8,883 nt of DNA. Origin: Candidatus Nanopelagicales bacterium. GTDB taxonomy: Bacteria; Actinomycetota; Actinomycetes; S36-B12; UBA5976. The notes under the pieces are model-generated. The model was given only the letters and a program-made list of their open reading frames with translations, ran no database searches and was not told the DNA's origin. Where the stretch lies: the NCBI GenBank assembly GCA_030831445.1, contig JAURLB010000116.1, positions 1 to 8,883 of the forward strand. Direction: 5' to 3'. How positions within the stretch are numbered: the stretch's first letter is position 1; each line of letters opens with the position of its first letter. A program made the position numbers and the translations under genes. Shown piece after piece: positions 6,850 through 8,883 of this stretch.

Positions 6850-7710
6850 CTTTATTTCTAGGTGCCCCGGGGTTGCGCCACGAATTTGGCACGCCTTGCT
6901 CGCCAACGAAATTCCGAGTTTCGCACATTCGCTGTCAGTTAAACCTTGGGCGAGACCGATAAGTACTCCGGCCGCGAACGCATCGCCTGCACCGACAGTG
7001 TCAACTACACGTAGTGACTGGGCGGCCACATGCGAGGTTGCAGAATTCTTATGTATGTTCACACCTTCTGCACCTCGTTTTTCAAAAACTGTTGCTGCGG
7101 GTTGATAATGAAGTTGCAGCAGAGTTTCGTACTCAAGTTCATTTGGCAGTAGGTAATCAAATTGAGTTAGCCACTTCACGAACGAGACCGACATGGATTT
7201 TCTCAGAGGCGCAGCTGAGGCAGGATCAAGTACGAGTGTCGCATCATTGGCTTTGGCGCATCGGATTATCGTTTCCACAAATTCTCTATTGGAAGGTTGA
7301 AACAAGACATAACCCGAAACATAGACAACTGAGCCTGGCGTAATTTGCGATTCGTGAAAAGCTTTTGAGACATCTTTGTTCGCACCCAGCTCTGAAAGCA
7401 TTGAGCGTTCTTGGTCAGGATGGGAAATTGCAATGACACTTCCAGTATTGAGAGTGGATGTGAAAATTGAAGTTGAAAGTGAAAGTTGATGGAATCGTTG
7501 CTGGAAGAGGTGAGCAAAGAGATCATCTCCGAGCGCACCGACGAGTAAAGGTGTGTGACCCTCAATTCCTAGCCAGGTTGCGACATTGGCTGCTGCGCCA
7601 CCAAACTGCATCGTCGTGTTACTTTGAGTGTCGCTCCCTCGATGAATTTCCTCCTGGATGAGTGCGACAATATCAATCATGAGATCGCCAATGACGACAA
7701 TATCTTTCAT
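6847..7710 (-). CDS. psuK: PfkB-family kinase, probable pseudouridine kinase
   Basis: A 287-residue ribokinase-fold sugar/nucleoside kinase. The N-terminal part has VVIGDLMIDIV (5-15) and the first PfkB signature QFGGAAANVATWLG (36-48). YLLPNELEYETL (187-198) resembles the substrate/ATP hinge of the family. The second signature DTVGAGDAFAAGVL (237-250) carries the catalytic base Asp243 and the GAGD anion hole. The PfkB family alone does not fix the substrate. The assignment to pseudouridine (ATP-dependent 5'-phosphorylation, giving the PsuG substrate) rests on the gene overlapping psuG by ATGA (7707-7710), a common arrangement. E. coli PsuK is about 313 residues, so this is a compact version. 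Ribokinase or another nucleoside kinase is the main alternative. No separate Shine-Dalgarno at good spacing is obvious before the ATG, which fits coupled translation from psuG. Confidence 0.82.
   Translation of the reverse strand: MKDIVVIGDLMIDIVALIQEEIHRGSDTQSNTTMQFGGAAANVATWLGIEGHTPLLVGALGDDLFAHLFQQRFHQLSLSTSIFTSTLNTGSVIAISHPDQERSMLSELGANKDVSKAFHESQITPGSVVYVSGYVLFQPSNREFVETIIRCAKANDATLVLDPASAAPLRKSMSVSFVKWLTQFDYLLPNELEYETLLQLHYQPAATVFEKRGAEGVNIHKNSATSHVAAQSLRVVDTVGAGDAFAAGVLIGLAQGLTDSECAKLGISLASKACQIRGATPGHLEIK
7707..7710 (-). other. ATGA overlap coupling psuG and psuK
   Basis: On the minus strand the psuK ATG (7710-7708) and the psuG TGA (7709-7707) share the bases ATGA. This is a classical stop-start overlap that lets terminating ribosomes re-initiate, and it supports a single message and matched amounts of the two salvage enzymes. 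Confidence 0.85.
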
Positions 7711-8615
7711 GACGTAAAGAGTGCCTTGCTGATTTGAGCCGCCAATCTGGCATTTTGCTTCACGACCTCAATGTTGACGCGCAAACTTTCCTGGTTTGTG
7801 GCAGTATGAAAATGCTCAAGTAAAAATGGTGTAACTGCTTTTCCTCTCACCCCAGCTTTTTCTGCACGTTGAAGTCCGGACTCGAGCGTTTTTTCGTGGA
7901 GTTCGAGATCGAGTTCATCTGCTGCACTGACAGGGTTCGCCACGATAAAAGCATGTGACAACGAGTTGAGGCGAGCACTTAGAAATGCGTCGGCGATGTC
8001 TTTGGCAGTATCAAGTTGCCAATCGAGAGTGAATCCAGACTTCCTTCGATAAAACCCGGGAAAGTCGTTCGTCTGATAGCCGCAAACCGCAATACCGTAC
8101 GTTTCAAGTCGTTCCAGGGTTGCACCAATATCCAGAATAGATTTCACTCCAGCGCAAACAACGATGATTGACGTGTGAGAAAGAATTTCCAAATCGGCAC
8201 TCTCGTCGAAAGTGTCGAGAAATCCTCTGTGTACACCGCCTAACCCGCCGGTTGCAAAAACTTGAATTCCAGCCAAATTGGCAATATGCGATGTTGCCGC
8301 AACCGTAGTTGCCGCACTCAACTTTTGAGAGAGTGCGAATCCAAGATCGCGTGTGCTTGCTTTAATAACGTCGTCAGACGTTGCAACATGTTCAAGCTGT
8401 GAATCGGAGAGTCCTACACAAACAGAACCATCGATGAGAGCAATAGTTGCTGGGGTTGCACCTTCACTGCGAATGATTGCTTCAAATTCTTTTGCAACAC
8501 GAAGGTTCTGAGGTCGGGGTAGACCATGGCTGATGATGGTTGATTCAAGAGCAACAATGGGTAAACCCTGATGGAGAGCGTCACGTACCTCAGGAGAGTA
8601 GATAAAAGCGCTCAC
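7707..8615 (-). CDS. psuG: pseudouridine-5'-phosphate glycosidase
   Basis: A 302-residue cytoplasmic enzyme that reversibly splits pseudouridine 5'-phosphate into uracil and ribose 5-phosphate. The E. coli enzyme has 312 residues and is a manganese-dependent trimer. Visible family blocks are VALESTIISHGLPRPQN (21-37), EGATPATIALIDG (51-63), KASTRDLG (85-92), TTVAATSHIA (103-112), VFATGGLGGVHRG (119-131), VVCAGVKSILDIGATLERLET (152-172), FIVANPVS (223-230) and GKAVTPFLL (258-266). Glu24, Lys85, an Asp at 137 or 141, and Lys158 match the residues known to matter in the E. coli enzyme (Glu31, Lys93, Asp149, Lys166), so it should be active. The start is GTG at 8615, with AAGG 7 bases upstream. 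It is the first gene of the minus-strand run and overlaps the kinase by ATGA. No pseudouridine transporter lies in the window. Confidence 0.95.
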   Translation of the reverse strand: MSAFIYSPEVRDALHQGLPIVALESTIISHGLPRPQNLRVAKEFEAIIRSEGATPATIALIDGSVCVGLSDSQLEHVATSDDVIKASTRDLGFALSQKLSAATTVAATSHIANLAGIQVFATGGLGGVHRGFLDTFDESADLEILSHTSIIVVCAGVKSILDIGATLERLETYGIAVCGYQTNDFPGFYRRKSGFTLDWQLDTAKDIADAFLSARLNSLSHAFIVANPVSAADELDLELHEKTLESGLQRAEKAGVRGKAVTPFLLEHFHTATNQESLRVNIEVVKQNARLAAQISKALFTS

Positions 8616-8621
8616 GCACCA

Positions 8622-8627
8622 ACCTTA
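8622..8627 (-). promoter_or_regulatory. candidate -10 element or ribosome site of psuG
   Basis: TAAGGT on the minus strand ends 6 bases before the psuG GTG. Read as TANNNT it would be a -10 element giving a leaderless message. Its inner AAGG could equally be a Shine-Dalgarno at 7 bases. The sequence alone does not decide between these readings. Confidence 0.3.
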
Positions 8628-8636
8628 GCGTTCAAC

Positions 8637-8642
8637 TAGCCT
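8637..8642 (+). promoter_or_regulatory. candidate -10 element placing a leaderless start at the phosphodiesterase GTG
   Basis: TAGCCT (TANNNT pattern) ends 7 bases before the GTG at 8650. The only purine-rich stretch upstream, AGG at 8644-8646, is 3 bases from the GTG, too close for ribosome binding. A leaderless message is therefore the simpler reading. No clear -35 is visible. Confidence 0.35.
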
Positions 8643-8648
8643 TAGGCT
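8638..8648. repeat. short inverted repeat in the psuG/phosphodiesterase gap
   Basis: AGCCT and AGGCT form two perfect 5-base arms around a single T, immediately before the plus-strand GTG and overlapping its candidate -10. A shared CCTTAG also occurs at 8623-8628 and 8640-8645, 17 bases apart. Such symmetry could be an operator for the divergent pair, but a repeat this short can arise by chance. Confidence 0.3.
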
Positions 8649-8649
8649 C

Positions 8650-8883
8650 GTGAACATCTGGGAAATCATGCCCTCCGCACTTGCGAGTCTGACAGGGCAG
8701 GGAAAATTCAAAGGACGATTTCCAGAGGCACAAAACGTTATTGTGTTGCTGATTGATGGTATGGGGATACGTAATCTTCAACGCTATGCTGATAAATATC
8801 CAACTATTCAACGTCTCATCGAAACGCCAGGACGCACAACCTTACCTAGCACGACACCTGTTGCACTTGCAAGTTTGGGTACT
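8650..8883 (+). CDS. alkaline phosphatase / nucleotide pyrophosphatase family protein, 3'-partial
   Basis: The first 78 codons of a gene that continues past the window edge. VIVLLIDGMGIRNLQRY (30-46) is the metal-binding start of the type I phosphodiesterase/nucleotide pyrophosphatase fold, with Asp36 as the expected metal ligand. TTLPSTTPVALASLGT (63-78) carries the nucleophile region, most likely Thr69. Members hydrolyse phosphate mono- or diesters, but the natural substrate of this actinobacterial group is not known to me. Two in-frame starts exist, GTG at 8650 and ATG at 8668. I prefer the GTG because the residues between them (NIWEIMPSALASL with the following codons) match the conserved N-terminal helix that family members have before the metal motif. 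A TAG stop at 8626 rules out much longer versions. No signal peptide is visible at this start. The gene is divergent from psuG. Confidence 0.8.
   Translation, partial: MNIWEIMPSALASLTGQGKFKGRFPEAQNVIVLLIDGMGIRNLQRYADKYPTIQRLIETPGRTTLPSTTPVALASLGT

Noticed and set aside
1..8883. Mobile element, CRISPR array, defence system or RNA gene
   Set aside because: No transposase, integrase, spaced direct repeats or tRNA/rRNA-like sequence was seen by eye. Every gene belongs to a recognised housekeeping or metabolic family, so I do not claim a new system here.

Overview
The window reads as ordinary, tightly packed chromosome from a small-genome actinobacterium. The base composition looks by eye to be in the mid-40s % GC. 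The topoisomerase IV subunits resemble actinobacterial ParE and ParC most closely, for example in the TOPRIM wording EGESALGTAK and in PIRGKILNVQKA. The sucrase/ferredoxin-like family and the phosphodiesterase at the right edge are also typical actinobacterial neighbours of these genes. Low GC, minimal spacers and overlapping genes suggest a streamlined aquatic lineage such as the freshwater acI/Nanopelagicales group. That placement is an inference from style and memory, not a measured one.

Layout. The window opens inside parE (+, 1-1950, 5' end missing). parE converges on a small beta-carbonic anhydrase gene (-, 1947-2456). A 64-base gap separates that gene from a divergent ferredoxin--NADP+ reductase gene (+, 2521-3498). 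The reductase converges on a four-gene minus-strand run, read right to left: psuG (8615-7707), psuK-like PfkB kinase (7710-6847), parC (6834-4444) and a sucrase/ferredoxin-like Fe-S protein (4439-3495). A 34-base gap separates psuG from a divergent alkaline-phosphatase/nucleotide-pyrophosphatase-family gene (+, from 8650) that runs off the right edge. No stretch without a gene exceeds about 65 bases. I found no tRNA, rRNA, CRISPR, insertion sequence or attachment site.

How the genes work together. ParE and ParC are the two halves of topoisomerase IV (chromosome decatenation), encoded on opposite strands about 2.5 kb apart. PsuK and PsuG form the two-step pseudouridine salvage route: phosphorylation, then splitting of the C-C glycosidic bond to uracil and ribose 5-phosphate. 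Their genes overlap by ATGA and lie 12 bases upstream of parC, so parC may be partly read from the salvage operon. The reductase and the Fe-S protein are both redox proteins and meet tail to tail, but a working link between them is only a guess.

Most notable signals. Both convergent gene pairs share their stop codons inside a 4-base palindrome (TTAA and CTAG). Four starts (reductase, psuG, parC, phosphodiesterase) carry a TANNNT hexamer 6-9 bases upstream; for parC and the phosphodiesterase no usable Shine-Dalgarno is visible, and for the other two it is poor or overlaps the hexamer. This is the arrangement expected for leaderless actinobacterial mRNAs. I see no clear new defence, mobile or otherwise undescribed system here.
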